Shown piece by piece: positions 1 through 11,783 of a DNA stretch of 64,000 nucleotides (position 1 is the first letter of the stretch; the number at the start of each line of letters is the position of its first letter). A program made the position numbers and the translations under genes. Origin of the DNA: Arenimonas daejeonensis (GTDB lineage Bacteria > Pseudomonadota > Gammaproteobacteria > Xanthomonadales > Xanthomonadaceae); the NCBI RefSeq assembly GCF_007993735.1, contig NZ_CP042453.1, positions 496,001 to 560,000 on the forward strand, read 5' to 3'. The notes beneath the pieces were generated by a model, which was given only the letters and a program-made list of their open reading frames with translations, had not been told where the DNA came from and searched no databases.

Positions 1-1673
1 ATCAGCCTCGCCAACACCGCGCTGTCGCCCGATGGCCGCTGGCTGCTGGTGGTGACCGACGCCAAGGGCGCCGAACCCGGCCGCACCGGAAAGATGCCCA
101 AGTACGTCACCGAATCCGGTTACGAGGAGGCCGAGGACGTGCGCGTGCGCGTCGGCCGCAACCCGCCGCAGGGCCAACAGCTCAAGCTGGTGGACCTGGC
201 CGACGGCAGCGTGCGCGACCTGGCGCTGGGCGCCCTGCCCGGCATCGATTCCGACCCGCTGGCCGACCTGCGCAAGGCCGCCAAGCTCGATCCGCTCAAG
301 GGCGAACGCCCGGTACGCATCGATGCCGTGAGCTGGAGCGACAACGGCGCCAATGTCGCGCTGATGGCACGCGCGGTGGACAACAAGGACCGCTGGATCG
401 CCACCGTGGACCTGGCCGGCGGCCGGCTGGTGCCGGCGCACCGCCTCACCGACCCGGCCTGGATCAACTGGAACTACAACGACTTCGGCTGGCTGCCGGG
501 TGGCCGCACCTTGTGGTTCCTGTCCGAGCAGACCGGGTACTCGCACCTGTACACCGTGGTGCCGGGCCAGCGTCCGCAGGCGCTGACGCGTGGCAGTTGG
601 GAAGCGTCTTCGCCGGCCTGGTCGCCGGACGGCAGCACCGCCTACTTCCTCTGCAACCGCGCCTGGCCGGGTGATTACGAAGTCTGCGCGGTGGCCAGCA
701 CCGGTGGCGAAGTGCGCGAGGTCACCGCGCTCGACGGCGTCGAGTCGTTCTCGCTCTCGCCCGACGGCTCGCGCCTGCTGCTGCGCTGGTCGGCGCACCA
801 CACGCCGCCGCAGCTGGCGGTGCAGCCGGTCGTGGGCGGCGACGCGGTGAAGCTGACCGACACCCGCAGCGCCGACTACAAGGCGCGCGAATGGCTGGCG
901 CCGCAGATCGTCAAGGTGCCGTCCAGCCACGGCGCCGGCACCGTCTGGGGCAAGCTCTACCGCCCGGCGACACTGGAAGCGGGCCGCAAGTACCCGGTGG
1001 TGATGTTCGTGCACGGCGCCGGTTACCTGCAGAACGTGCATGCGAGGTTCCCGGTGTATTTCCGCGAGCAGATGTTCCACCAGCTGCTGGTCGAACGCGG
1101 CTTCATCGTGCTGGATCTCGACTACCGCGCGTCCGAGGGTTACGGCCGCGACTGGCGCACGGCGATCTACCGGCAGATGGGCCACCCGGAACTCGAGGAC
1201 TACCTGGACGGCGTGAAGTACATGGTGGCCGAACACAGGGCGACGCCGCCAACGTCGGCATCTACGGCGGCAGCTACGGCGGTTTCATGAGCTTCATGGC
1301 GCTGTTCCGCGCGCCGGATCAGTTCAAGGCCGGCGCCGCGCTGCGTCCGGTCACCGACTGGACCAGCTACAACCACGAGTACACCTCGAACATCCTCAAC
1401 ACGCCCGAGCTCGATCCCGAGGCCTACCACAAGTCCTCGCCGATCGAATACGCGCAGAACCTGCGCGGCCACCTGCTGATCAGCCACGGCATGATCGACG
1501 ACAACGTCTTCTACCAGGACTCGGTGCGGCTGGCGCAGCGTCTGATCGAGCTGAAAAAAGACAACTGGGAGATGGCCAGCTACCCGCTGGAACGCCACGC
1601 CTACCAGCACCCGGAAAGCTGGTACGACCAGTACCGCCGCATCCTGCAGCTGTTCGAACGCAATCTGAAGTGA
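1..1673 (+). CDS. S9 family (prolyl oligopeptidase-type) serine peptidase, 5' partial, one frameshift
   Basis: The frame is open from base 1, so the N-terminus lies outside the window. The first part reads as a beta-propeller with SPDG-type blades (for example [18 protein letters not shown]). The C-terminal part is an alpha/beta hydrolase. The nucleophile motif is GGSYGG (near 1270), the acid lies in MIDDNV (near 1495) and the histidine in LERHAY (near 1600). The frame breaks near 1236 inside 'cacagggcgac'; one extra G restores [17 protein letters not shown], so I treat it as one gene. Expected role is cleavage of short peptides. Whether it is exported cannot be seen because the N-terminus is missing. 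It is followed directly by an intergenic hairpin repeat. A second S9 enzyme lies at 18541-20754. Confidence 0.88.
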
Positions 1674-1677
1674 TTTG

Positions 1678-1771
1678 CCCCTCCCCCTGCCTGCGGGGGA
1701 GGCCGGGAGGGGGTGGAACTTCGGAGCAAGGGCTCACCCCACCCCAGCCCTCCCCTGTAAACAGGGGAGGG
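1678..1771. repeat. Intergenic double-hairpin repeat, copy 1 of 3
   Basis: There are two G/C-run inverted repeats separated by about 45 bases. The first is CTCCCCC/GGGGGAG (1681-1701). The second is CCCTCCCCTG/CAGGGGAGGG with loop TAAA (1748-1771). The block GGGAGGGGGTGGAACTTCGG and a GCAAGGGCTCACCC-like stretch between the hairpins recur in the copies at 9467-9575 and 41104-41213. All three copies lie at the 3' end or outside of genes. It may act as a bidirectional terminator or mRNA 3' stabiliser. Confidence 0.85.
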
Positions 1772-1773
1772 AG

Positions 1774-3700
<1,927 letters not shown>

Positions 3701-3716
3701 CCGTCGGAATGCCGCA

Positions 3717-3754
3717 CAAATAAAAACCCCGCGGACCAGGGGAAGTCCGCGGGG
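3717..3754 (-). terminator. Rho-independent terminator of the sX13-like RNA
   Basis: A 10-bp perfect stem CCCCGCGGAC/GTCCGCGGGG (3727-3754) is followed on the minus strand by a T-rich tract (TTTTTATTTG, 3726-3717). It is the strongest intrinsic terminator in the window and also blocks polA read-through toward hemF. Confidence 0.9.
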
Positions 3755-3840
3755 CAGGTGGAGACCTGGGTTGGGGAGAACCCGGCTCCGGTTGGATCCA
3801 CTCAGGGAGGGGGTGATCCTTGCGCCGGACCTTGCATCCG
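3717..3840 (-). ncRNA. sX13-like small RNA with three C-rich loops, downstream of polA
   Basis: Read on the minus strand, about 120 nt contain three stem-loops. Loop 1 (stem 3794-3801/3813-3819) reads CCCCTCCCTGA. Loop 2 (stem 3768-3772/3779-3783) reads CTCCCC. Loop 3 is a strong terminator (3727-3736/3745-3754) with loop TTCCCCTG and a following TTTTTATTT tract. A -10-like TACTAG (3852-3847) would start the RNA near 3840. From memory, Xanthomonas sX13 is about 115 nt, lies next to polA and uses C-rich loops to pair with G-rich ribosome-binding regions, as Spot 42 and ErsA occupy the polA-adjacent position elsewhere. Location, size and loop design all match. The 5' end is inferred only. Confidence 0.8.
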
Positions 3841-3986
3841 ACGCGCCTAGTAGACATCCCGCACCATGAGAAGTTCGTGAACGGCATCGTTAATTAAATG
3901 TTGGATTCAGGACGCGTTCATTCCCTTCCAAGCGGTTGATGGGAAAGGTGATTTTCGGCACACAGCGTGTCGCTTTCGAGCCTGTC

Positions 3987-6720
3987 TCAGTGCGCCTGGT
4001 CCCAGTTCCGGCCGGTGCCGACATCCACGACCAGGGGCACCCGCAGCTGGGCCGCACCGGCCATGCGGGCCCGGACCTCGGGCACGGGGTGTCCACGAAC
4101 CCGGCCTCGGCCTCGAACACCAGTTCGTCGTGCACCTGCATCAGCATTGTCGCCCGCCCACCCTGCCCGGCCAGCCAGTCGTCCACTGAAACCATCGCGC
4201 GTTTGATGATGTCGGCCGCCGTGCCCTGCATCGGCGCATTGATCGCCGCACGTTCGGCGCCGGCGCGCTGGGCCTGGTTGCGCGAGTGGATCTCGTTGAG
4301 CTGAAGGCGCCGGCCGAACACGGTCTCGACGTATCCCTGTTCGCGCGCCTGCTGGCGGATGCGCTCCATGTAGACGCGCACGCCCGGGTACTTCGCGAAG
4401 TAGAGCGCGATGTAATCCTGCGCGTCGCCGCGGCCGATGCCGAGCTGTCGCGCCAGGCCCCAGGCACTCATGCCGTACATCAGGCCGAAGTTGATCGCCT
4501 TGGCGGCACGGCGCTGGTCACCGCTGACCTGGTCCACCGTGATGCCGAACACTTCGGCGGCAGTGGCGCGGTGCACGTCCTGGCCGCTTTCGAAGGCGCG
4601 CAGCAGGCCTTCGTCCTCCGACAGGTGCGCCATGATGCGCAGCTCGATCTGCGAATAGTCGCAGGCGACGATCTGCTTGCCCGGCGGCGCGATGAAGGCG
4701 GTGCGGATGCGCCGGCCGTCCTCGGTGCGGATCGGGATGTTCTGCAGGTTGGGGTCGTTCGAGCTCAGGCGGCCGGTGGCGGCGCCGGCCTGGTGGTAGC
4801 TGGTGTGCACGCGGCCGGTGTCCGGATTCACCATCTCCGGCAGCTTGTCGGTGTAGGTGTTGCGCAGTTTCGCCAGGCCACGGTAGTCCAGGATCAGGCG
4901 CGGCAGTTCGTGCTGGTCGGCGATGGCCTCCAGCGCCTCCTCGTTGGTCGAAGGCGCGCCGGTCGGCGTCTTCACCAGCGCCGGCAGCTTCAGTTCGTCG
5001 AACAGCAAGGCGCCCAGCTGCTTGGGCGAATCGAGGTTGAAGGCGCGCCCGGCGATATCGTGCGCACGCTGCTGCGCCGCCATCATGCGCTGCGACAGGT
5101 CGGCGCTCTGGCGCCGCAGCTCCGCCACGTCCACCAGCACGCCGGCGGCCTCCATGCGCGCCAGCACCGGCACCAGCGGCATCTCGATGTCGCGGTAGAC
5201 CGACTGCAGCACGGGCATCTCCGCCAGCTTCGCCGACAGCACCTGGTGCAGGCGCAGGGTGACGTCGGCATCCTCGGCGGCGTATTTCGTGGCGTCGTCC
5301 AGGGCGACCTGGGAGAACAGGATCTGCTTGGCGCCCTTGCCGGCGACCTGTTCGTACTTGATGGTTTGATAGCCCAGGTATTTCTGCGCCAGTGAATCCA
5401 TGTCGTGGCGCAGGCCGCCGGCGTTGTACACGAAGCTCTCCAGCATCGTGTCCTCGGCATAACCGCGCACGGTGACGCCATGCCGGCGCAGCACGTGCAG
5501 GTCGTACTTGCCGTGCTGGCCCACCTTTGGCTTGCCGGCGTCCTCCAGGATCGGGCGCAGCGTGTCGAGCACGTGCTGGCGCGGCAACTGCTCCGGTGCG
5601 CCAGGATAATCGTGGCCGACCGGGATATAGCAGGCATGGCCGGCTTCGACCGCGAAGCTCAGGCCCACCAGGTTGGCGCGCATCGGGTCGAGCGAATCGG
5701 TTTCGGTGTCGAAGGACACCAGCGCGGCCGACTGCAGCACACCCAGCCAGTGCTGCAGCCGTTCCTCCGATGTCACGCATTCGTATTCGCCGGTCACTGA
5801 AAGTGCCGCGTCGGGCGCGGCCTCGGGGATCGCCGTGGGCGCAGGCGTTTTCGCGCCACGTGCCGGGGCCGCGGCCGTGCCGCCCTCGACCTCGCGCAGG
5901 GCGGCGCCGAAGCCGTAGCGGCCATAAAGCTCTCGCAAGGCTTCGAGATCGCGGCCACGAAGCTTCATCTCGGTGGGGCCTGGTCCAGCGGCACGTCGGT
6001 CTTGATGGTGACCAGCTGGCGGTTCAGCGGCAGGCGCGGCAGCGCGGCGCGCAGGTTCTCGCCGATCTTGCCGCCGATCCGGTCGGCGCCGGCCATCACG
6101 GCGTCCAGCGTCTGGTATTCGCCCAGCCACTTCGCCGCGGTCTTGGGCCCGCATTTCTCCACGCCGGGCACGTTGTCAACGGTGTCGCCCATCAGCGCCA
6201 GCAGGTCCACCACCTGGTCCGGGCGCACGCCGAACTTCTCCATCACACCGGCGTCGTCGAGCACGCTGCCGGTCATGGTGTTGGTGAGCGTGATGCCGGG
6301 CCGCACCAGCTGGGCGAAGTCCTTGTCACTGGTGGAAATGGTGACCGGGATGCCAGCGGCGTGCGCCTGCAGGGCCAGGGTTCCGATCACGTCGTCGGCC
6401 TCGACGCCCGGAACGCACAGCAGCGGGAACCCGAGCGCTTCGACAATGCGCTTCATCGGCTCGACCTGGGCGCGCAGTTCGTCCGGCATCGGCGGCCGGT
6501 TGGCCTTGTATTCCGGGTACATCGCGTCGCGGAAGGTCGGGCCCGAGGCGTCCAGCACGAAAGCGGTGTAGTCCGGGTTCTCCTTCAGCGTGGCACGCAG
6601 CATGTTGACGATGCCGAACAGCGCGCCGGTGGGCGACCCGTCCGGGGCGGTCAGCGGCGGCAGCGCGTGGAAGGCGCGGAACAGATAGGACGAGCCGTCG
6701 ATCAGGACGAGGCGGGACAT
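3987..6720 (-). CDS. polA: DNA polymerase I, two frameshifts
   Basis: About 910 residues. The N-terminal 5' nuclease begins MSRLVLIDGSSYLFRAFHAL and contains GVEADDVIGTLA and TSDKDFAQLV. The 3'-5' exonuclease domain has SFDTETDSLDP, so the DxE metal site is present and proofreading is expected. Polymerase motifs are DYSQIELRIMAHLS, RRAAKAINFGLMYGMSAWG and QVHDELVFE. The frame breaks near 5975 (GCCCCACC, expected APTEMKLRGRD) and near 4088 (a run of four C where five restore VDTPVPEVRARM). The true stop is TGA at 3987-3989, giving the C-terminus GRNWDQAH. A minus-strand TAGAAT at 6753-6748 gives a leader of about 20 nt. It is divergent from the DUF2782 gene and followed by the sX13-like RNA. 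Confidence 0.95.
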
Positions 6721-6826
6721 GGCGGGGCCTGCGGTGGCGAGACGGCGATTCTAAGCCCGCGGGCCCTTGAGCGCCCCCGCGCATTTGCCATTCTGCCGGT
6801 GCCCCCGCACCCTCAGGAGAACCGCC

Positions 6827-7147
6827 ATGAGCCCGATGCTTCCGCTGCTGCTGGCCCTGGCTGTCCAGGACGCCGACACCGCCAAGGCCGATGATGTGCC
6901 CATCCCGGAAAAGGTGCAGGCCGAAGCGGTCCAGGACGAACCGCCGACCGTCGCGATCCGGGTCGAACAGAACGGCGACCGGGTCGAGGAATACCGCCAG
7001 AACGGCGTGCTCTACATGGTCAAGATCACGCCCGAGCGCGGCCCGGCCTATTACCTGCACGACACCGACGGCAACGGCCGCTTCAACCGCCACGACAGCC
7101 TGCCCAAGGTTTCGCCGGTGTACTGGACCGTGTACGAATGGGATTGA
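6827..7147 (+). CDS. DUF2782-type small secreted protein
   Basis: 106 residues from the ATG at 6827, which has AGGAGA six bases upstream. The N-terminus (MSPMLPLLLALAVQDADTAKA) looks like a short signal peptide. The body holds AIRVEQNGDRVEEYRQNGVLYMVKITPERG and ends near YWTVYEWD, the DUF2782 pattern that, from memory, lies beside polA in Xanthomonadaceae. The function is unknown; a small periplasmic protein is inferred. Its last codons overlap the dctQ start (ATG at 7138), so translation of the two is probably coupled. Confidence 0.75.
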   Translation: MSPMLPLLLALAVQDADTAKADDVPIPEKVQAEAVQDEPPTVAIRVEQNGDRVEEYRQNGVLYMVKITPERGPAYYLHDTDGNGRFNRHDSLPKVSPVYWTVYEWD

Positions 7148-7659
7148 ATTCACTGGCGCCGCTCCTGCACGCCGCGGATGCCACCAGCGAAGCGGCGGGA
7201 CGATTCGCCGCCGTGCTCGCCGTGGCCCTGGTCGCACTGGTGTTCGGCCTGGTGCTGGCGCGTTACGGCTTCGGCATCGGCTCGGTGGCGGCGCAGGAAG
7301 CCGTGCTGTGGCTGCATGCGTCGCTGTTCCTGCTCGGCCTGGCCTACGCGCTGCGCCACGACGCGCACGTGCGCGTGGACGTGTTCTCGCAACGGCTGCC
7401 GGCAGGCGCGCGCGCCTGGGTCGAATTCGGAGCCGGCCTGCTGTTCCTGCTTCCCTTCTGCGTGTTCATGGTCGTCATCAGCTGGGACTACGTCGGCGCC
7501 AGCTGGGCCGCGCGCGAAGGCTCGCGTGACCCGGGCGGCCTGCCGGCCTGGTACCTGCTGAAATCGCTGATCCCGCTGTCGGCGGCGCTGCTGGCCCTGC
7601 AGGGCCTGGCACACACCCTGCGCGCCCTGCAGCGCGCGCTGGCGCGCGGGGCGGAATGA
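7138..7659 (+). CDS. dctQ: TRAP transporter small permease (DctQ)
   Basis: 173 residues with four hydrophobic segments, as expected for the 4TM DctQ subunit. The stretch QEAVLWLHASLFLLGLAYALRHDAHVRVDVF is a typical DctQ signature (W/H, then a DAHVRVDVF-type loop). In TRAP transporters this subunit pairs with DctM in the inner membrane for ion-driven uptake of organic acids delivered by DctP. The start overlaps the end of the DUF2782 gene by 10 bases, and the stop overlaps dctM (ATGA at 7656), so the three genes form one transcript. Confidence 0.9.
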   Translation: MGLNSLAPLLHAADATSEAAGRFAAVLAVALVALVFGLVLARYGFGIGSVAAQEAVLWLHASLFLLGLAYALRHDAHVRVDVFSQRLPAGARAWVEFGAGLLFLLPFCVFMVVISWDYVGASWAAREGSRDPGGLPAWYLLKSLIPLSAALLALQGLAHTLRALQRALARGAE

Positions 7660-9038
7660 GCCTGCACGACCAGCATGTCCTGATGATCGTGCTGCTGGTG
7701 CTCGGCCTCTTCGCCGGGCTGGCCAGCGGCTTCCCGGTGGCCTTCGTGCTGGGCGGCGTGGCGCTGCTGTTCGCCGGCATCGGCCTGCTGCTGGGAAATT
7801 TTGACCCGAGTTTCCTCGAGGCTTTCCCGAACCGCGTGTTCGGCGTGATGGGCAACGAAACCCTGGTCGCCGTGCCGCTGTTCGTGTTCATGGGCGTGAT
7901 GCTGGAACGCTCGCGCATCGCCGAGGCGCTGCTGGAGGCAGTGGCTTCGTTATTCGGCCGCGTGCGCGGTGGCCTGGTCGTGGCGGTGCTGCTGGTGGGT
8001 GCGATCCTGGCGGCGTCCACCGGCATCGTCGGCGCGACCGTGGTGGCGATGGGTCTGATCTCGCTGCCGACCATGCTGCGCCACGGTTATTGCCCGCGGC
8101 TGGCCAGCGGCGCGATCTGCGCGTCCGGCACGCTGGGCCAGATCGTCCCGCCCTCGATCGTGCTGGTGCTGCTGGGCGACCAGCTCGGCAACGCCTATCA
8201 GCAGGCGCAGTTGAAGCAGGGGATTTTCGCGCCAGAAACGGTGTCGGTGAGCGACCTGTTCGCCGGCGCACTGGTGCCGGGGCTCGGCCTGGTGGCGCTG
8301 TACCTGGCCTACGCGCTGTGGGTGGCCTGGCGGCAGCCGGAACGCGCGCCGGCGCTGAAGGACACCCAGTCGCGCTCAACCGGCCAGCTTGTCAAGGCGA
8401 TCGTGCCGGCGCTGGCGCTGATCCTGCTGGTGCTGGGTTCGATCCTCGGCGGTTACGCCACCGCCACCGAAGCCGCGGCGGTCGGTGCCGTCGGCGCCAC
8501 GGTGTTCGCGGCGCTGCACGGCCGGCTGGGGCTGGCGCGCCTGTTCGAGGTCGGGCGGGAAACGGTGAAGGTGACCGCGATGGTGTTCGCCATCCTGGTC
8601 GGTGCGGCGCTGTTCTCGCTGGTGTTCCGCGGATACGGCGGCGACGACCTGGTGCACGAGGCGCTGGCGGGACTGCCCGGCGGCAAGTGGGGCGCGATCG
8701 TCGCGGTGATGCTGCTGATGTTCCTGCTCGGTTTCGTGCTCGACTTCATCGAGATCGTGTTCGTGGTCGTGCCCATTGTCGGCCCGGTGCTGCTGGCGCT
8801 GGGCGTGGACCCGGTGTGGCTTGGCGTGATGATGGCGATCAACCTGCAGACCTCGTTCCTGACGCCGCCCTTCGGCTTCGCGCTGTTCTACCTGCGCGGC
8901 GTGGCGCCGCCGGACGTGCGCACCGCCGACATCTACCGCGGCGTGGCGCCGTTCATCGTGCTGCAGTTGTTGATGCTGGCCCTGGTCGCGACCTTCCCGG
9001 CGCTGGCGACCGCACTTCCGGAGTGGCTGTATGGCTGA
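7656..9038 (+). CDS. dctM: TRAP transporter large permease (DctM)
   Basis: 460 residues and about 12 hydrophobic segments, with DctM hallmarks such as VPLFVFMGVMLERS, ASTGIVGATVVAMGLISLPTML, CASGTLGQIVPPSIVLVLLGDQ and LQTSFLTPPFGFALFYLRGVAP. It is the transport channel of the TRAP system. It overlaps dctQ by four bases, and its stop overlaps the following GNAT gene (9031). The matching binding protein is not in this operon. The nearest candidate is DctP at 10596-11692 on the opposite strand. Confidence 0.95.
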   Translation: MSLHDQHVLMIVLLVLGLFAGLASGFPVAFVLGGVALLFAGIGLLLGNFDPSFLEAFPNRVFGVMGNETLVAVPLFVFMGVMLERSRIAEALLEAVASLFGRVRGGLVVAVLLVGAILAASTGIVGATVVAMGLISLPTMLRHGYCPRLASGAICASGTLGQIVPPSIVLVLLGDQLGNAYQQAQLKQGIFAPETVSVSDLFAGALVPGLGLVALYLAYALWVAWRQPERAPALKDTQSRSTGQLVKAIVPALALILLVLGSILGGYATATEAAAVGAVGATVFAALHGRLGLARLFEVGRETVKVTAMVFAILVGAALFSLVFRGYGGDDLVHEALAGLPGGKWGAIVAVMLLMFLLGFVLDFIEIVFVVVPIVGPVLLALGVDPVWLGVMMAINLQTSFLTPPFGFALFYLRGVAPPDVRTADIYRGVAPFIVLQLLMLALVATFPALATALPEWLYG

Positions 9039-9456
9039 ACTGCGCATCAGCACCGACCCGGCCGACATCGATTTCGACATCGTGCATGGCTTCCTGAGTA
9101 CGCAGGCCTACTGGTGCCCGGGCATTCCGCGCGACGTGGTGGAACGCGCGGCGGCGAACTCGCTGTGTTTCAGCGCGCTGCTCGACGGCCGCCAGGTCGG
9201 CTTCGCGCGCGTGATCGGCGACCGTGCGACCTTCGCCTATCTGGCAGATGTGTTCGTGCTGCCAGACCATCGTGGCCAGGGCATCTCGAAAGCCTTGATG
9301 ACCGCGATCGACGCGCATCCCGAGCTGCAGAAGCTGCGCCGTTTCATGCTGGCCACGTCGGATGCGCACACGCTATATGCGCAGCACGGCTTCATGCCGC
9401 TGTCGCGGCCCGAACGTTTCATGGAACGCTACAAGCCTGACGCCTACCTCGACTGA
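9031..9456 (+). CDS. GNAT family N-acetyltransferase
   Basis: 141 residues. The acetyl-CoA binding motif A is visible as VFVLPDHRGQGISKALM (Q/R-x-x-G-x-G/A form), with the N-terminal FARVIGDRATFAYLADV strand before it and a C-terminal LYAQHGFMPL loop typical of GNAT motif B. The acceptor substrate cannot be told. The gene overlaps the end of dctM by eight bases, so it is translated from the TRAP message. An intergenic hairpin repeat begins 11 bases after its stop. Confidence 0.85.
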   Translation: MAELRISTDPADIDFDIVHGFLSTQAYWCPGIPRDVVERAAANSLCFSALLDGRQVGFARVIGDRATFAYLADVFVLPDHRGQGISKALMTAIDAHPELQKLRRFMLATSDAHTLYAQHGFMPLSRPERFMERYKPDAYLD

Positions 9457-9466
9457 GCCGGGACAG

Positions 9467-9575
9467 CCCCTCCCCCTGCCTGCAGGGGGAGGTTGGGAGG
9501 GGGTGGAACCTCGGAGCCGGATGTTTCCGGGCAAGGGCTCACCCTCCCCGGCCCTCCCCTGTAAACAGGGGAGGG
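9467..9575. repeat. Intergenic double-hairpin repeat, copy 2 of 3
   Basis: The layout matches the copy at 1678. It has a first hairpin CTCCCCCTGC/GCAGGGGGAG (9470-9490), the internal block GGGAGGGGGTGGAACCTCGG, the shared GCAAGGGCTCACCC stretch and a second hairpin CCCTCCCCTG-TAAA-CAGGGGAGGG ending at 9575. It lies between the convergent GNAT and cytochrome c genes, which fits a bidirectional terminator. Confidence 0.85.
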
Positions 9576-9584
9576 AGAAAGGCG

Positions 9585-10484
9585 TCAGCTCTTGCCGGCA
9601 CCTGGCTCCGGCGGCAATGACGACAGGTGCAGCCAGATCGCCCGCAGTTCGTCGTCGGTCATCGACGCATAGACCTTCCAGGGCATGAAGCCGTGCAGTT
9701 CACGGCCGTCGGGGCGCACACCCTGGCGGATCACTTTGACGAAGTCGGCCTCGGTCCAGCCCTGCAGCCCGTTGGCGTGCGGGGTGAGATTGGCGGCTTC
9801 GGGCAGCTCGGGCGGCGTGCCCGGCACGCGCTGCCCGGCGAGATCCTGGCCATGGCAGCCGGTGCAGGTCTGCGCGAGGTAGGCACCATAGTCGGCGTTC
9901 GGCCCCTGCGGCGGCGAAATGCGCACGCGCGGCGCGTGGTCAAGGTCTTCGGCCGGCACCAGTTCGAGCTTGCCGATGGCGTACAGCACCCGACCGAGCG
10001 GGCGGACCTCGAAGGGCGCCGGGCTGTTGTCCGACGACGGCAGCCTCTGCAGGTGCGCCACCAGCGCCGCGGTGTCGGCATCGGAAAGGTTCTTGAAGTC
10101 GCCGACCGGCATGAAGCGCAGCGGACGCCCGTCGGGACCGACGCCGTGGCGGATCGCCGCCGCCAGCTGGTCGGCGCTGTAACGTCCGGCCACCGCGGCC
10201 GGCGTGAGATTGGGCGCCGTCACGCGCGCGACCGGGCCGGCGTCGAACACCACCCGCCCGACGCCACCCTCGCCATGGCATTCGACGCAGCCCAGCACGG
10301 TGTACAGGTGCGCGCCGCGGGCCTGCTCGGCGTCATCACCGCGGAACTGCAGCGGCGCGTCGGAAATCGTGTACTGCCGCGCCAGTGCGCGCTCGGTCTT
10401 TGCCCACGCCGCCGCGTACAGCAGCGTCATCGCCCCGAGGAAAAAGCCGACCATCCAGGCCGACCGCTTGAACCACTTGTTCAT
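9585..10484 (-). CDS. Membrane-anchored diheme c-type cytochrome
   Basis: 299 residues from the ATG at 10484 (MNKWFKRSAWMVGFFLG), chosen because the hydrophobic segment AWMVGFFLGAMTLLYAAAW then forms an N-terminal anchor or signal. There are two CxxCH heme sites, GCVECHGEGG and CTGCHGQDL. Each is followed by a distal axial-methionine type stretch (RFMPVGDFKNLSD and GFMPWKVYASMTDDEL). The two modules read as tandem cytochrome c domains in the periplasm. The redox partner is unknown. It lies downstream of dctP on the same strand with a 111-base gap, so co-transcription is possible but not evident. Confidence 0.9.
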   Translation of the reverse strand: MNKWFKRSAWMVGFFLGAMTLLYAAAWAKTERALARQYTISDAPLQFRGDDAEQARGAHLYTVLGCVECHGEGGVGRVVFDAGPVARVTAPNLTPAAVAGRYSADQLAAAIRHGVGPDGRPLRFMPVGDFKNLSDADTAALVAHLQRLPSSDNSPAPFEVRPLGRVLYAIGKLELVPAEDLDHAPRVRISPPQGPNADYGAYLAQTCTGCHGQDLAGQRVPGTPPELPEAANLTPHANGLQGWTEADFVKVIRQGVRPDGRELHGFMPWKVYASMTDDELRAIWLHLSSLPPEPGAGKS

Positions 10485-10595
10485 GACATTGTTCTCCAGA
10501 CCTGGTCCCTGAGTACGCAGGTCCGGGCGGAGTCCGGCCGGCATGCGTTCAGCAGGGATTGGGCCGGCGAACGCAGACCGTGACTTCCGGCCCGG

Positions 10596-11692
10596 TCAAT
10601 CCCGGGTGGCGTAATAGGCCTCCTCCGACACGGCGTGCCAGGCCTTGGCCTGGGCCCGGAAGGCACGCATGGAATCCAGCGCCCGGCGCGCCAGCGGATC
10701 GGACGCGGCGACTTCTTCCAGCACTTTGTCCGAGGCCTTGCGCAATGCCACCAGCACATCGTCGGGCAGCTGTCGCAGTTGCACGCCGTGTTCGCGCACC
10801 GGGGCGTCGAGCGCCTGCTGGTTGCGGGCGGTGTATTCCGCCAGCATCGCGTCGTTCACCGCACGGCAGCAGGCCTCGACGATGGCCTGCAGGTCCTTGG
10901 GCAGCCCGTCGAAGGCGGTCTTGTTGACCATGCATTCCAGGGTCGGGCCCGGCTCCTGCCAGCCCGGGTAATAACAATGTTTGGCGGCGCGATGCAGGCC
11001 GAAGGCCAGGTCGTTGTAGGGGCCGACCCATTCGGCCGCGTCGATCGCGCCCGACTGCAGCGCACTGAAGATCTCGCCGCCCGGCACGTTCACCGGCGCT
11101 GCGCCGACCCGCGCCATCACCTCGCCGCCCAGGCCGGGGATGCGCATCTTCAGGCCCTTGAGGTCGGCCAGCGATTCGAGCGGCTTGCGGAACCAGCCAG
11201 CCATCTGCACCCCGGTATTGCCCGCCGGGAACGGCACCAGGCCGAACGGCGCATACAGTTCGCGCCAGAGCTCCAGACCACCGCCTGGTAGAGCCAGCCG
11301 TTCATCTCCTGGGCATTGAGCCCGAACGGCACCGCGCAGAAGAACGGCGCCGCCGCGGCCTTTCCTTTCCAGTAGTAGGACGCGGAATGGCCCATCTCGG
11401 CGGTGCCGCGGCTGACCGCGTCGAACACTTCGAAGGCCGGCACCAGTTCGCCGGCGCCATAGACCTTGACGGTGAGGCGGCCGCCGCTGGCGAGCGTGAT
11501 CATCTCGGCCAGCTTGGCCGCACCGGTGCCCAGGCCCGGGAAGTTGGTCGGCCAGGAGGTGACCATCTTCCAGTGCAGGCGTTCGGCGGCGGCGGTCGTG
11601 CCCGCCTCGCCCTCCGGGCGCGGGGCGCAGGCCGCCAGACCGGTGGCGACGGCAGCCAGGCCGGCGCCGCGCAGGAGTTCACGTCGTTTCAT
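10596..11692 (-). CDS. dctP: TRAP transporter substrate-binding protein (DctP/TakP-like), one frameshift
   Basis: About 365 residues. The N-terminus MKRRELLRGAG has a twin-arginine-like RR, followed by GLAAC, a possible lipobox, so export to the periplasm with a lipid anchor is likely. Family stretches are KMVTSWPTNFPG, EMGHSASYYWKGK, GLKMRIPGLGGEVMARVGA and SALQSGAIDAAEWVGPYND. The last resembles 2-oxoacid-binding TakP-type proteins, so a keto-acid or similar carboxylate is a tentative substrate. The frame breaks near 11283; one added G restores VVWELWRELYAPFGLVPFPAG. The permease genes dctQM are on the opposite strand about 2 kb away. Confidence 0.9.
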
Positions 11693-11783
11693 GGAAAGGG
11701 CCAGCCCGGAAACAGGGCGGCCAGTATGCGATGCGTCGCACCGGCGGGAAAGTTTCCCGCCCGCCGGTGCCGTTCGCGTCCGC

